Shown one piece after another: positions 18,128-27,432 of a DNA stretch of 64,000 bases. The notes beneath the pieces are model-generated. The model was given only the letters and a program-made list of their open reading frames with translations, had not been told where the DNA came from and ran no database searches. The DNA is from Planctomycetaceae bacterium (lineage in GTDB: Bacteria; Planctomycetota; Planctomycetia; Pirellulales; Pirellulaceae). The stretch's first letter is position 1; the number at the start of each line of letters is the position of its first letter. The translations under genes were made by a program, and so were the position numbers. The DNA is taken from contig SXOA01000035.1 of the NCBI GenBank assembly GCA_005778405.1, forward strand, positions 1 to 64,000, in the 5' to 3' direction.

Positions 18128-19279
18128 GTGGTTAACCGGAGAGAATTTCTGCAAGCCGCAAGCAGCGCCGGCGTTGCCGTTGGCGTCCTCGCCGGAGAAA
18201 GAGTCCTGGCTGCCGATGCCGATTCGCCGGCTCAGGGCAAACTGACACAGCCCGTCCCCTTTGCCATGTATCAGCGCCAAGGATATGACCCGCTTCGTGC
18301 CTCAGCACATGAGCCTGGCGGACCGAAGCTGGGTTTTGCGGACATGCCGCTGGGTGGAGAGTTTGGAGAGGTGAAGTGCGACGCCTGGCAGTTTCGAGTT
18401 ATCCCTCTTCAAGATGCATTCGGAGCTGGCACGGATTGGGCCCGTTTTGAGCCGAGAGTGGAAGGCGGAAAACTGTCCGCCGTCGTCCGAATTCCCGCCG
18501 GAGGGTGGTATCGGCTCGAAGTCCGCGCACAGAGCGGAGAAAAGACCGTCGCAACTGCTTCCATGGAACCAGTGGGCGTCGGCGAAGTACTGGTCATCGC
18601 CGGACAGTCCTATGCCGATGGAGCCAACGACGAGTTATTCAAGGTGGATGATCCGCAAGGCCGGGTTGCCGCCTTTGACCGCGTTAAGAACTCGTGGCGC
18701 GTTGCCCACGATCCCCAGCCGAACATCGCTACTGGCGGCACAATCTGGCCGCCTCTCGGCGACCTGCTGCTGCCGATTGTCCAAGTCCCCGTCGGCTTTG
18801 TGAACGTGGCCGTCGGCGGCACGGCCTCGCGGCAGTGGCTTCCCGGCGAGGCCCTCTACGAAAATCTCTCCAAAGCCGGCAGCGCCATCGGCCGCTTCCG
18901 GGCGGTCCTTTGGCAGCAAGGAGAGTCGGACGTCATCGAAGGGATATCGACCGAAAAGTACGTAGCGAATTTGACCGCCATCCGCGCGAAGCTCGCGGAA
19001 GAGTGGAAGTTTTCGCCACCCTGGCTACTCGCCAAATCCACGCTGCATCCCACGGTCTACAACAACCCGGCTGGAGAAGCCCGCATTCGCGCGGCGATTG
19101 ACGAGCTCTGCAAACAGCCCGGCTTCCGACCAGGTCCGGACACCGACATCCTCGCGGGCGAGAACCGCGGCGGACCCAAGACTCGGCGACATTTCACTGG
19201 TCTCGGCCAGCGGCGGGCCGCACTGATGTGGTTCGCCGCCGTGTGGCAAGAGCTGCAGAACTCAGGCAACAAGACCTAG
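18128..19279 (+). CDS. Sialate O-acetylesterase-like SGNH hydrolase (SASA family), Tat-exported
   Basis: Starting at GTG 18128 the protein opens with the Tat motif NRREFLQAASSAG and is 383 residues long. A beta-rich N-terminal domain (about 40-150) precedes the SGNH/SASA esterase core: VLVIAGQSYADGA carries the nucleophile Ser, VAVGGTASRQWLPG is the Gly block, AVLWQQGESD is the family signature, and RRHFTGLGQ holds the likely catalytic His. Such enzymes remove acetyl groups from sugars outside the cytoplasm. It is third in the cytochrome-DUF1501-esterase run and meets the gene at 19276 tail to tail, with a 4-base overlap. Confidence 0.85.
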   Translation: MVNRREFLQAASSAGVAVGVLAGERVLAADADSPAQGKLTQPVPFAMYQRQGYDPLRASAHEPGGPKLGFADMPLGGEFGEVKCDAWQFRVIPLQDAFGAGTDWARFEPRVEGGKLSAVVRIPAGGWYRLEVRAQSGEKTVATASMEPVGVGEVLVIAGQSYADGANDELFKVDDPQGRVAAFDRVKNSWRVAHDPQPNIATGGTIWPPLGDLLLPIVQVPVGFVNVAVGGTASRQWLPGEALYENLSKAGSAIGRFRAVLWQQGESDVIEGISTEKYVANLTAIRAKLAEEWKFSPPWLLAKSTLHPTVYNNPAGEARIRAAIDELCKQPGFRPGPDTDILAGENRGGPKTRRHFTGLGQRRAALMWFAAVWQELQNSGNKT

Positions 19280-20634
19280 CCGACCAGCTCTTTGATCGCC
19301 TTCACCGCGGGGTCAACCAGATACTGCGGCCGGCCGCGGAAGTCGAACAGCCGCGGAGCGGTGGCGAGGTTGATGCCCAGGTTGTGGAGGAGCGTGGCGT
19401 GAACTTCCTCGAAGGTCACGGGGCGAGTCGCCGGCTCGCCACCGAGGCGGTCCGTGGTGCCGATGGCCTGGCCCGTTTTCATTCCGCCGCCGGCCAAGAG
19501 AGCGCAGGAAACGCGCGGCCAGTGGTCGCGGCCGGCATCTTTGTTGATCTTGGGAGTGCGGCCAAATTCTCCCCAGGCGACGACCGTCACGTCCTGCTCC
19601 ATGCCTCGCTCGTGCAAGTCTTCCACCAGCGCGGTAACTGCCTTGTCGAAAATCGGCAGCTCCTTGCGGCAATTGGTGAAGTTCTGGCCGTGGAAATCCC
19701 AGAAGGAATAATTGACGGTGACAACGCGGACTCCCGCTTCCACCAGGCGGCGGGCGAGGAGCAGGTTCTGAGGCACGCGCGGCGCGCCGTCACCTTGCGG
19801 ACGGGTGGCGTCGTCCGTGCCATAGCGCTCGCGAGTCTTGGGGCTTTCTTTGCTGAGATCCAGTGCGTCGAAGAGCTGCGAGGAAGTGAGAATGCCCATG
19901 GCCCGCTGGGTGAAGGTGTCCATCCCTTCCATCGAGCCGCGACTATCCCACGCTCGCCGATAGCCGTCGACGGCGGTGAGCAGGTTGCGGCGATCATCGA
20001 GCCGATTCGACGTGACCCCTTGCAGCACCAGGTCGTCGCGGCCTGGACCGGTGGGGCGGAACGAAGCGTGCCCCAGGCCGAGGAATCCGCCGCTCGGCTC
20101 GTTGTAGGGTTTGTGCTGGGTCGTGTAGCAGAGGCTGACGAAAGGAGGGACGCCGGGCAATACTGGTCCTTGCAGTCGCGAGGCGGCGGAGCCGAAATGG
20201 GGCCAGCCTCCCGCCGGCTCGTTCTGGCTGAGATGCCCTGTGAAGCACTGATACCCTGCATGATCATCCCGGCAGCCGACGATGGTGCGGATGGGGACCA
20301 GCTTATCCATGTTGCGGGCCAGGCCGGGAAGGAGCTGGCCGATTTCGATGCCGGGGACGCTGCTCTTGATCGGGTCAAACGCTCCGCGGACTTCGGCAGG
20401 GGCGTCGACCTTGATGTCGTACATGTCCTGGTGCGGTGGGCCGCCGCACATGTAGATCATAATGACGGCTTTGTGCCGCCTGTTTGATTTTCCGCTAGAG
20501 TCCGCCGATGCCCCGGCCGCTTCCAGTCGCAGTAGTTCGGCGAGAGTGAGCCCGCCAACTCCCAGCGCCCCAATTTGCAGGAAATTGCGGCGAGAGACCG
20601 CGGGAGTAGTCGCAGAGGAGACGAGCCGAAGCAT
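19276..20634 (-). CDS. DUF1501 family protein, Tat-exported
   Basis: Tat signal SRRNFLQIGALGVGGL at about 14-29; motifs MIYMCGGPPHQDMYDIKVD, VVAWGEFGRTPKINKDAG and GRDHWPRVSCALLAGGG; C-terminus FRGRPQYLVDPAVKAI. It belongs to the GEFGRTP/GRDHWP subgroup and most resembles the gene at 52888 (both have GGPPHQD and FVSLCY with PYNEP). It lies 95 bases downstream of another DUF1501 gene on the same strand and could share its transcript, making a cytochrome-DUF1501-DUF1501 run. Its TAG lies in CTAG at 19276-19279, where the opposite gene also ends. Confidence 0.93.
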   Translation of the reverse strand: MLRLVSSATTPAVSRRNFLQIGALGVGGLTLAELLRLEAAGASADSSGKSNRRHKAVIMIYMCGGPPHQDMYDIKVDAPAEVRGAFDPIKSSVPGIEIGQLLPGLARNMDKLVPIRTIVGCRDDHAGYQCFTGHLSQNEPAGGWPHFGSAASRLQGPVLPGVPPFVSLCYTTQHKPYNEPSGGFLGLGHASFRPTGPGRDDLVLQGVTSNRLDDRRNLLTAVDGYRRAWDSRGSMEGMDTFTQRAMGILTSSQLFDALDLSKESPKTRERYGTDDATRPQGDGAPRVPQNLLLARRLVEAGVRVVTVNYSFWDFHGQNFTNCRKELPIFDKAVTALVEDLHERGMEQDVTVVAWGEFGRTPKINKDAGRDHWPRVSCALLAGGGMKTGQAIGTTDRLGGEPATRPVTFEEVHATLLHNLGINLATAPRLFDFRGRPQYLVDPAVKAIKELVG

Positions 20635-20729
20635 GATGGATCAGGTCAGCGGATTAAGGAGATTCAACGATTGCATTGTAGTTAATATCGGCAGTTCACG
20701 GGACATCTCTGCGGCAGGGCTGGGTTCAC

Positions 20730-22193
20730 TTACGCCAGAATTCCCTTGACGACCTGGCCATGCACGTCGGTCAGGCGGTAGCGCCGCCCCTGGAACTTGT
20801 AGGTGAGTCGTTCGTGGTCGATTCCCAATAGATGCAGGACCGTGGCGTGCAGATCGTGGATATGAACCGGGTCTTTCGCCACGTTGTAGCCATACTCGTC
20901 GGTCTCGCCGTACGAAGTGCCGGCCTTGATGCCGCCGCCGGCCATCCAGATGGAAAAACAGCGAGGATGGTGATCGCGGCCGAAGTTGCCGGGAGTCATG
21001 AGCCCTTGGCAATAATTCGTGCGACCGAATTCGCCTCCCCAGATGACGAGCGTGTCGTCGAGCATGCCGCGCTGCTTGAGATCCGCGACCAGAGCCGCGG
21101 AGGGCTGGTCGGTCTGCTGGCACTCGCCCCGGATCGCGCCGGGCAAGCCCCCGTGGTGGTCCCAATCCTGGTGATAAAGCTGAATGAATTTTACACCTCG
21201 CTCCGCCAGCCGCCGTGCTAGAAGGCAGTTGGCGGCGAAGGTTCCTGGATTTTTGGCATCGGGACCGTAGGCCTCAAGCACATGGGCCGGTTCCTGGCTG
21301 AAGTCGGTCACCTCGGGGACGCCGGACTGCATTTGGAAAGCCATTTCGTAATTGGCGATGCGGGCCGTGATCTCGGCGTCGGGTGTGCTGGCGAACTGGT
21401 GCTCGTGCAGCTCGCGGAGGCGGTCGAGTACCATCCGGCGGTTCTCCGGCGTCACGCCAGAGGGGTTTCCGAGATACAACACGGGATCGCCGCCAGAACG
21501 GAACCGCACACCTTGATGCTTGGGTGCCAGGAAGCCCGCACCCCACAGATGGGCCATCAGGGGCTGGCCGCTCTTGTTCTTCGTGATGAGGACCACGAAC
21601 GGCGGCAGATTCTCGTTTTCGCTCCCCAGGCCGTAATCGAGCCACGCCCCGATGCTTGGCCGGCCAGGAATCTGCGACCCCGTCTGCATGAAGGTGATGC
21701 CCGGACCATGATTGATCGACTCGGTAAACATGGACCGGATAACGCACAATTCGTCCGCCATTTTCGCCGTGTGCGGCAGCAGCTCGCTCAGCGACTGCCC
21801 CGACTGACCGTGCTGCTCGAACTTGAACGGCGAGCCGGCGAGCGGAATCGAGCTTTGGCTGGACGACATCCCCGTAAGCCGCTGCATGCCTCGCACCGAA
21901 TCGGGAAGTTGTTTGCCGTTGTCCTTCACCAACTGCGGCTTGGCGTCGTAGAGGTCAAGCTGCGATGGCGCACCGGACTGGAACAGATAGATCACCCGCT
22001 TCGCTTTGGGGGCGAAGTGAGTACCGCCGAGTACACCCTTGGTTGCCGGCGCATCTGCCGCCGTCACCGACCTCCCGAGCAATTCGGCGAGCGCGATGCC
22101 GCCGAGACCCAGGCCGAGGCGGTTCAGACATTCGCGGCGGCTAAGATTGAACCAGGGTTCAGGGCCGGTGCAATCTGGATTTAGAAATTTCAT
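20730..22193 (-). CDS. DUF1501 family protein coupled to the upstream cytochrome
   Basis: Tat-type signal LSRRECLNRLGLGLGGI near residue 17. Motifs: [61 protein letters not shown], the same subgroup as the gene at 16659. The start ATG (22193) lies one base after the TAA of the cytochrome gene, and its ribosome site GAAGAGG is inside that gene's last codons, so translation is coupled. Length 487 is normal. DUF1501 activity is unknown; the constant pairing with heme-motif partners implies a joint envelope role. Confidence 0.93.
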   Translation of the reverse strand: MKFLNPDCTGPEPWFNLSRRECLNRLGLGLGGIALAELLGRSVTAADAPATKGVLGGTHFAPKAKRVIYLFQSGAPSQLDLYDAKPQLVKDNGKQLPDSVRGMQRLTGMSSSQSSIPLAGSPFKFEQHGQSGQSLSELLPHTAKMADELCVIRSMFTESINHGPGITFMQTGSQIPGRPSIGAWLDYGLGSENENLPPFVVLITKNKSGQPLMAHLWGAGFLAPKHQGVRFRSGGDPVLYLGNPSGVTPENRRMVLDRLRELHEHQFASTPDAEITARIANYEMAFQMQSGVPEVTDFSQEPAHVLEAYGPDAKNPGTFAANCLLARRLAERGVKFIQLYHQDWDHHGGLPGAIRGECQQTDQPSAALVADLKQRGMLDDTLVIWGGEFGRTNYCQGLMTPGNFGRDHHPRCFSIWMAGGGIKAGTSYGETDEYGYNVAKDPVHIHDLHATVLHLLGIDHERLTYKFQGRRYRLTDVHGQVVKGILA

Positions 22194-22194
22194 G

Positions 22195-25100
22195 TTACCT
22201 CTTCACCATACAGCCGTCGTAGTTCATCAGGGCATTGATCAGATTGGTGGCGGCAGCGATCTCAGTGGCGAGTAGCTTGTCGTTGCGTTTCTTCTCGCCG
22301 ATGCCGAGCAAGGCGGCGGCCTGGTCGGGATGCTTGTCGTAGTGGGCAAGTTGCTCGTCGTAAAGGCGTGTCAGGATTTTGCGCTCCTTGGCGTCGGGAT
22401 CGCGGCTGACGAGGCGGACAAAGGCTTGCTCAATGATGGCGTCCCGTTTTCCTTCGCAGTCCTGATACAGTTTTTCCGCCAGTACGCGGGAGGCTTCCAC
22501 GAACTGCGGGCCGTTCAATAGCACTAGGGCATGGAGCGGAGTATTCGTCGTTTCGCGCCGAGCGATGCAGACGACCCGTTTGGGGACGTCAAACGATTCG
22601 AGCACTGGGGCGGGTCCGGTCCGCCGCCAGAAGGTGTAAATGCTGCGGCGATAGAGGTCGTCTCCCTTCCCGGCCGGGGCGGGTTTGAACGACTCGGGGA
22701 GATCGTAGGTGCGAACAGGCGGGCCGCCGATCCTGTCCACCAAAAGCCCGCTGGCCGCGAGGACGTTGTCGCGGATCATTTCCGCCGGCAGCCGATGGCG
22801 CGGGCCACGGGTCAGCCAGACATTTTCAGGATCTTCCGCCATGACTTTAGGATCGGCGAAGCTTCGCTGGCGGTAGGTGTGTGAAAGGACCATCGTTTTC
22901 AGGATCTGCTTCGTGTTCCAGCCGCGGGCGATGAATTCCCGTGAAAGCCAGTCGAGCAATTCGGGGTGTTCGGGTCGTTCCGATTGACTGCCAAAGTCTT
23001 CCGCCGTCTCGACGAGGCCCCGTCCGAAGAGTCCCTGCCAGAAGCGGTTCACGGTTACCCGGGCCAGCAGCGGATGCCGCGGATCGGTGAGCCATTTGGC
23101 CAGCCCCAGCCGATTTTTAGGCTGGCCGGCGGGAAACTCCGGCAGCGAAGCAGGTGTATTCGGCTCAACAGCTTCTAGCCGTTGGTTATATTCGCCCCGC
23201 TTAAGGACATACGCGGTTTTCGGTTGCGGAAGCTCCTTCATGACCATGATTTCGCGCGTTCCCTCGGCCAGTTGCGCTTGCTTGGCTCGAAGTTTTTGGA
23301 GTTCGTCGAAGTGGGCGCGGTACGCTTCGTCGTGATTGGCGAGGTAGAAGTCGAGCAGCGACGCTCGCTCACTCTCCGTGAGAGATGCGGCGTCCTTTTC
23401 GAGGAGCAGCTTGAGTTGGCTCGCCGCGGAATCATGGACTTCGGCAGCTTCGAGGGTCGTGAGCGCCCAGCCAAAGACCCGCAACTCATCGACGGCCCCG
23501 CCGGTAAAACCCCGGTCGCGGAACCGCTCGCCGAGCGCAATCGTGTCGCCGCCGCCACCGGTGATGTCCTTGGTGAGGCCGTCGCGAATGACATCGACTC
23601 GCGCCGGCTGGCCGTTGACGAACATCGCCAGTCCCGCGGCTCGGCTGGAGCCGTCGCTGGTCACCGTCACATGGACCCATTCCTTCGTCGGCAGCGGCTC
23701 GGCGGCGCGAATCGAGATGGCATTCCCCGGCCAGAAGTGAATCAGCGACCATTTCAGCTTTCCGTCCTCAATCAGCAGTTCATAGCCGCGGCTGGCGGCA
23801 TCGGTCCAGGCTCGCGACCGGTGGAGCACCACGGCCCGCTCCTTCACATCCGGCGTTTTGAGCCAGAGCGAGATGGAGAACGGCTCGTAGCGGTGAAAGT
23901 TGCCGAGATTGGTCGTCAGGGCATGGTCACCGGTGAATTGCACCGCTTTGCCGAACTTACCTTCGACCAGCGAATTCTCCAACGGACCCGTGGCCGTCTG
24001 ACCTTTCCCCACGGAGCTATTAGACTTTCCAGTCGCATCGCGATCATCCAGCGTGAATCGAGCCAGCTCACCAGCTAGCGGTATCGGAGCAACAGGCCGG
24101 CCAGCGAGCCACGCATCAAATTTCTTTCCTTGCGATGACCGCAATTCCTTAAGCCGCGTTTCAGCCCCCTTCACGGCCGCTTCCGCCTCGCGAAGCTGCT
24201 TCTTCTGTGCATCGTCGAGCAGCCACATTGCCGGCGTGGGTGCGGACTGGGTGAAGTAGGAATAGAGCCCTGCTTCGTCTACGTCGTCGAAGAACGAGAA
24301 GAACTGGTAGTACTCTTTTTGCGTGATCGGATCGAACTTGTGATCGTGGCAGCGACAACACTCGAGCGTGAGGCCGAGAAAGGCCGTGCCGAACGTCACC
24401 ACGCGGTCATTCACGTAGTTGACTCGGTACTCTTCCTCGATGGAGCCTCCTTCCGCCTCTTGCGGATGCAGGCGATTAAACGCCGTGGCCAGAATCTGCT
24501 CGTCCGTCGCATTCGGAAGCAGGTCGCCGGCGAGCTGCCAGGTGACAAACTGGTCCCACGGCAGATTGTCGTTGAACGCCTTGATCACCCAGTCCCGCCA
24601 CGGCCACATGTCCCGCTCGCGGTCGACCTGAAAGCCATAGCTATCAGCATAGCGAGCCAGATCGAGCCAGTCAGTCGCCATCCGCTCGCCGTACCTTGGA
24701 GACCTCAGCAGCCGGTCGACGAGATTCTCATACGCCTTTGGGTCCGGATCGCTCACGAATGCCTTGACCTCAGCAGGAGTGGGGGGCAGACCCGTGAGAT
24801 CGAACGTCACGCGGCGGATCAACGTCGCCCGGTCAGCTTCCGGCTGGGGCGCGAGTTTACGTTCGGCGAGCTGTGCGAGAACGAGCCGGTCGATGGGATT
24901 GTTGACGCGGACACCGAGGGGAAGCGACTTGGGCGATTCGGGAAGAGGAACCTCCTGGACCGGCAAGAGCGACCAGTGCCCCTGATACTCGGCCCCTTCC
25001 TCAATCCACCGCTTCAGCAGGGCAACTTGCCCAGGAGTCAATCGGCCAAGCTTGGCTTCCGGCGCGGGCATGACCTCCGCTTCGTCCGTGGAGGAAACTC

Positions 25101-25359
25101 GCCGCAACAATTCGCTTTGTGCCGGCTTGCCGGGAACGATCGCCGTTTCGCCGGATTCGGCGGGCTTCGTCGCCACGTCACGCACATCGAGCCTTAGACT
25201 CGCCTGCCGTTTGTTGGCATCGGGGCCGTGACAGGCAAAGCATTTGTCGGAAAGTATCGGGCGAATGTCGCGGTTGAACGACAGTTTTGGCTCCGCGGCA
25301 AGAGTAGCAGTCCCAGCGACCACGCACAGGACAACGGCAATCGCACGCGAGGATGGCAT
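22195..25359 (-). CDS. Planctomycete cytochrome: DUF1549-LamG-DUF1553 protein (PSD1 type)
   Basis: Sec signal (VVLCVVAGTATLAAEP), then [17 protein letters not shown] (CXXCH at 40-44). DUF1549 follows ([32 protein letters not shown]) with a second CXXCH in [13 protein letters not shown] LamG domain lies in the middle (PFSISLWLKTPDVKERAVV, WVHVTVTSDG). DUF1553 closes the protein (LLARVTVNRFWQGLFGRG, RLPAEMIRDNVLA, RETTNTPLHALVLLNG). Layout and motifs match the gene at 13449, except that the heme residues read CFACH/CCRCH here and CFQCH/CARCH there. It is divergent from the Gfo/Idh/MocA gene across 108 bases. Confidence 0.93.
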   Translation of the reverse strand: MPSSRAIAVVLCVVAGTATLAAEPKLSFNRDIRPILSDKCFACHGPDANKRQASLRLDVRDVATKPAESGETAIVPGKPAQSELLRRVSSTDEAEVMPAPEAKLGRLTPGQVALLKRWIEEGAEYQGHWSLLPVQEVPLPESPKSLPLGVRVNNPIDRLVLAQLAERKLAPQPEADRATLIRRVTFDLTGLPPTPAEVKAFVSDPDPKAYENLVDRLLRSPRYGERMATDWLDLARYADSYGFQVDRERDMWPWRDWVIKAFNDNLPWDQFVTWQLAGDLLPNATDEQILATAFNRLHPQEAEGGSIEEEYRVNYVNDRVVTFGTAFLGLTLECCRCHDHKFDPITQKEYYQFFSFFDDVDEAGLYSYFTQSAPTPAMWLLDDAQKKQLREAEAAVKGAETRLKELRSSQGKKFDAWLAGRPVAPIPLAGELARFTLDDRDATGKSNSSVGKGQTATGPLENSLVEGKFGKAVQFTGDHALTTNLGNFHRYEPFSISLWLKTPDVKERAVVLHRSRAWTDAASRGYELLIEDGKLKWSLIHFWPGNAISIRAAEPLPTKEWVHVTVTSDGSSRAAGLAMFVNGQPARVDVIRDGLTKDITGGGGDTIALGERFRDRGFTGGAVDELRVFGWALTTLEAAEVHDSAASQLKLLLEKDAASLTESERASLLDFYLANHDEAYRAHFDELQKLRAKQAQLAEGTREIMVMKELPQPKTAYVLKRGEYNQRLEAVEPNTPASLPEFPAGQPKNRLGLAKWLTDPRHPLLARVTVNRFWQGLFGRGLVETAEDFGSQSERPEHPELLDWLSREFIARGWNTKQILKTMVLSHTYRQRSFADPKVMAEDPENVWLTRGPRHRLPAEMIRDNVLAASGLLVDRIGGPPVRTYDLPESFKPAPAGKGDDLYRRSIYTFWRRTGPAPVLESFDVPKRVVCIARRETTNTPLHALVLLNGPQFVEASRVLAEKLYQDCEGKRDAIIEQAFVRLVSRDPDAKERKILTRLYDEQLAHYDKHPDQAAALLGIGEKKRNDKLLATEIAAATNLINALMNYDGCMVKR

Positions 25360-25426
25360 TTCAGGTCACTTCAAGGAAGAGAACAATACCCTATGGTCCT
25401 AGGCAGCATCGCTTAGAACTACCGTC

Positions 25427-25432
25427 TATAAT
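25427..25432 (+). promoter_or_regulatory. Perfect -10 hexamer before the Gfo/Idh/MocA gene
   Basis: TATAAT at 25427-25432, 36 bases before the ATG. No recognisable -35 lies 16-18 bases upstream, so this is only suggestive. Confidence 0.3.
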
Positions 25433-25467
25433 ACCAGCCCGTCTCCTACAACCGAGGACTCCCAGCC

Positions 25468-26802
25468 ATGAAATTCTCCCTCCCTTCCCGACGTCGATTC
25501 CTACAACAAGCTGCCGCAATCGGCATTGCCGCGCCTGCCTTCATTCGCAACCTGCGGGCCGCTCCGCCCAGTGAGACCGTCCGCCACGCCAGCTTTGGGG
25601 CTTCGGGGATGGCGGGGGCGGACTTGCGGGCCATATCCAGCCACAAGGCGACAAAACTTGTCTGTGTGGCGGACGTGGATACTGCTAGCGGCGAAGCTTT
25701 GAAAAGGGACTTCCCCGAGATCCGCGTCTATCAGGACTGGCGAGAACTTCTCGACAAGGAACAGAAAAATCTGGACTCGGTCAACGTCTCCACCCCCGAC
25801 CACATGCATGCCCCCATCGGCATGAGCGCGCTGCAGCTCGGCCTGGCGATGTATGGCCAGAAGCCGTTGACCAATGACGTGTATGAAACGCGGAAGCTGA
25901 CTGAGTATGCCCGCGAGAAGAAGCTGGTGACACAGATGGGGATTCAGGTCCACTCCGCATCGGAGTACCGCAATGCCGTCCATCTCATCCAGGAGGGAGC
26001 GATTGGCAAAGTCAAGGAAGTGCATACCTGGAGCAGCAAGAAGTGGGGGGATCCCTCTCGGCTGCCGGCAAGGATGGATGCCCCGCCGCCGACGCTCAAC
26101 TGGAATCTGTGGCTGGGGGTCATGGCCGAGCGGCCGTTCATCGGTGACGGTTATTACCATCCCGGCAACTGGCGGAAGCGGATCGATTTCGGCACGGGGA
26201 CTTTTGGCGACATGGGCTGCCACATCTATGACCCGGTTTTCGGGGCCCTCGCCCTCACCGCCCCCGTCAGCGTTCGCAGCGAAGGGCCGATGCCCAGCGC
26301 TCACAACTGGGCCAATGACGCCATCGTGCATTATGTCTTTCCAGGGACGAAGTTCACGGCTGGAACTACCGTGGCCGTCACGTGGTACGACGGCGATCAG
26401 CGGCCTCCCAAGGCCGTGCAAGAGTTGCTTGGCAAACAGGGAATGCCTGACCAGGGCTCCATTTTCATCGGCGAAGGGGGAATCATGCTGCTGCCGCACG
26501 TCTCCCAGCCGATCCTGCTGCCGGAGGAGAAATTCAAAGACCACCCGCGGCCCAAGCTGGTGATCAGCGACCACTGGCAACAGTTCGTGGAAGCGGTCCG
26601 CGGCAACGGCCAGACGAGCGCCGGCTTCGACTATTCGGGCCCGCTGACCGAGTCGGTGCTGCTGGGCGGCGTCGCCTCGCGGTTCCCCAAGCAAACGCTG
26701 GAATGGGATGCCGCCCATCTAAAATTCACAAACGTCCCGGACGCGAATCAGTACATCCGCCGGGATTATCGGAAGGGCTGGGAAGTGAAGGGGCTGTCGT
26801 AA
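25468..26802 (+). CDS. Gfo/Idh/MocA family oxidoreductase, Tat-exported
   Basis: Tat signal SRRRFLQQAAAIGIAAP (about 7-23). The Rossmann domain has the Gly motif GASGMAGAD and VADVDTASGE; substrate-side motifs include STPDHMHAPI, IHDYDPVFG-like MGCHIYDPVFGAL and a C-terminal sugar-dehydrogenase-like fold. The usual EKP lysine motif reads YGQKPLT, so Lys is kept and Glu is Gln. Cytoplasmic relatives oxidise inositol or sugars with bound NAD(P); planctomycetes have many exported versions of unknown substrate. Start has GAGGA 11 bases upstream. Expressed divergently from the cytochrome gene at 25359; convergent with the next gene, 7 bases apart. Confidence 0.9.
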   Translation: MKFSLPSRRRFLQQAAAIGIAAPAFIRNLRAAPPSETVRHASFGASGMAGADLRAISSHKATKLVCVADVDTASGEALKRDFPEIRVYQDWRELLDKEQKNLDSVNVSTPDHMHAPIGMSALQLGLAMYGQKPLTNDVYETRKLTEYAREKKLVTQMGIQVHSASEYRNAVHLIQEGAIGKVKEVHTWSSKKWGDPSRLPARMDAPPPTLNWNLWLGVMAERPFIGDGYYHPGNWRKRIDFGTGTFGDMGCHIYDPVFGALALTAPVSVRSEGPMPSAHNWANDAIVHYVFPGTKFTAGTTVAVTWYDGDQRPPKAVQELLGKQGMPDQGSIFIGEGGIMLLPHVSQPILLPEEKFKDHPRPKLVISDHWQQFVEAVRGNGQTSAGFDYSGPLTESVLLGGVASRFPKQTLEWDAAHLKFTNVPDANQYIRRDYRKGWEVKGLS

Positions 26803-26809
26803 GAGAAAA

Positions 26810-27226
26810 CTAGCCCCGCGTCTTTACCATCACCAGCTCGTTCCCGCGGCCTTTGTATTGCACGTGCGACATGTAACTGTGCATGAGCATCAGGCCGCGG
26901 CCGTGGGGCTTGTTCAGAAGGTCGGGGCTGGTTGGATCGGGAACCTGGTCGGGGCTGAAGCCCGCTCCTTCGTCCACAATCTCAACCCGCAACTGGCGAG
27001 GGCTGGTTTGCACGAGAACCCGGACGGACTTGGAGGGGTCTTCCTTGTTGCCGTGCTTGATGGCGTTGACGAGGGCTTCCTCGACCGCCATATGCACGCC
27101 AAAGACTTCCCGCGAGTCCCACTTCTCCGCTTCGAGCTGGGCCAGAAGCGCGTCGATAATCTGCTCCGCAGCCTGCGTCCGGCTGGGAATGCGCTGTTCG
27201 AGTTGCCAGGTCCAGCAAGGATGCAT
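26810..27226 (-). CDS. RsbW-like ATP-binding anti-sigma/switch kinase
   Basis: A 138-residue GHKL ATPase of the HATPase_c_2 class. N box: VEEALVNAIKHGNKE; G1: IVDEGAGFSPD; G2: KPHGRGLMLMHSYM. In the RsbW/SpoIIAB family such proteins bind a sigma factor or phosphorylate an STAS antagonist. An STAS gene (27433) lies upstream on the same strand, across a 206-base gap. No cognate sigma factor of the sigma-B type is adjacent; the ECF sigma factor at 31319 is not the usual partner. Start is ATG 27226 or GTG 27232; no ribosome site decides. Confidence 0.88.
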   Translation of the reverse strand: MHPCWTWQLEQRIPSRTQAAEQIIDALLAQLEAEKWDSREVFGVHMAVEEALVNAIKHGNKEDPSKSVRVLVQTSPRQLRVEIVDEGAGFSPDQVPDPTSPDLLNKPHGRGLMLMHSYMSHVQYKGRGNELVMVKTRG

Positions 27227-27432
27227 CGTCACAAGAATCTTTGCCCAGGCGGAATGCTTCGCTGGCGAACCGTCCGCAGCATAACGCCGCGCCCGTGGGG
27301 TTCGCCTTGATGAACCATAGTCCGCGGGCCACCGGGTGCGCGGCCAAAATGCGACCCGACGCAGTATGCGCTCAAAAGATACGCTGGGGGCACGGGAGAA
27401 TCGTCACAACCGGCCGGTCCAGCAGCCGCTGT

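Noticed and set aside
19228-20487. Long open frame on the plus strand opposite a DUF1501 gene
   Set aside because: It is the antisense of a well-supported gene; composition is Arg/Ala/Gly-rich, with no domain, signal or ribosome site. Similar antisense frames at 6464-7906, 33472-35133, 39867-40970 and 54777-56162 are explained the same way by high GC.
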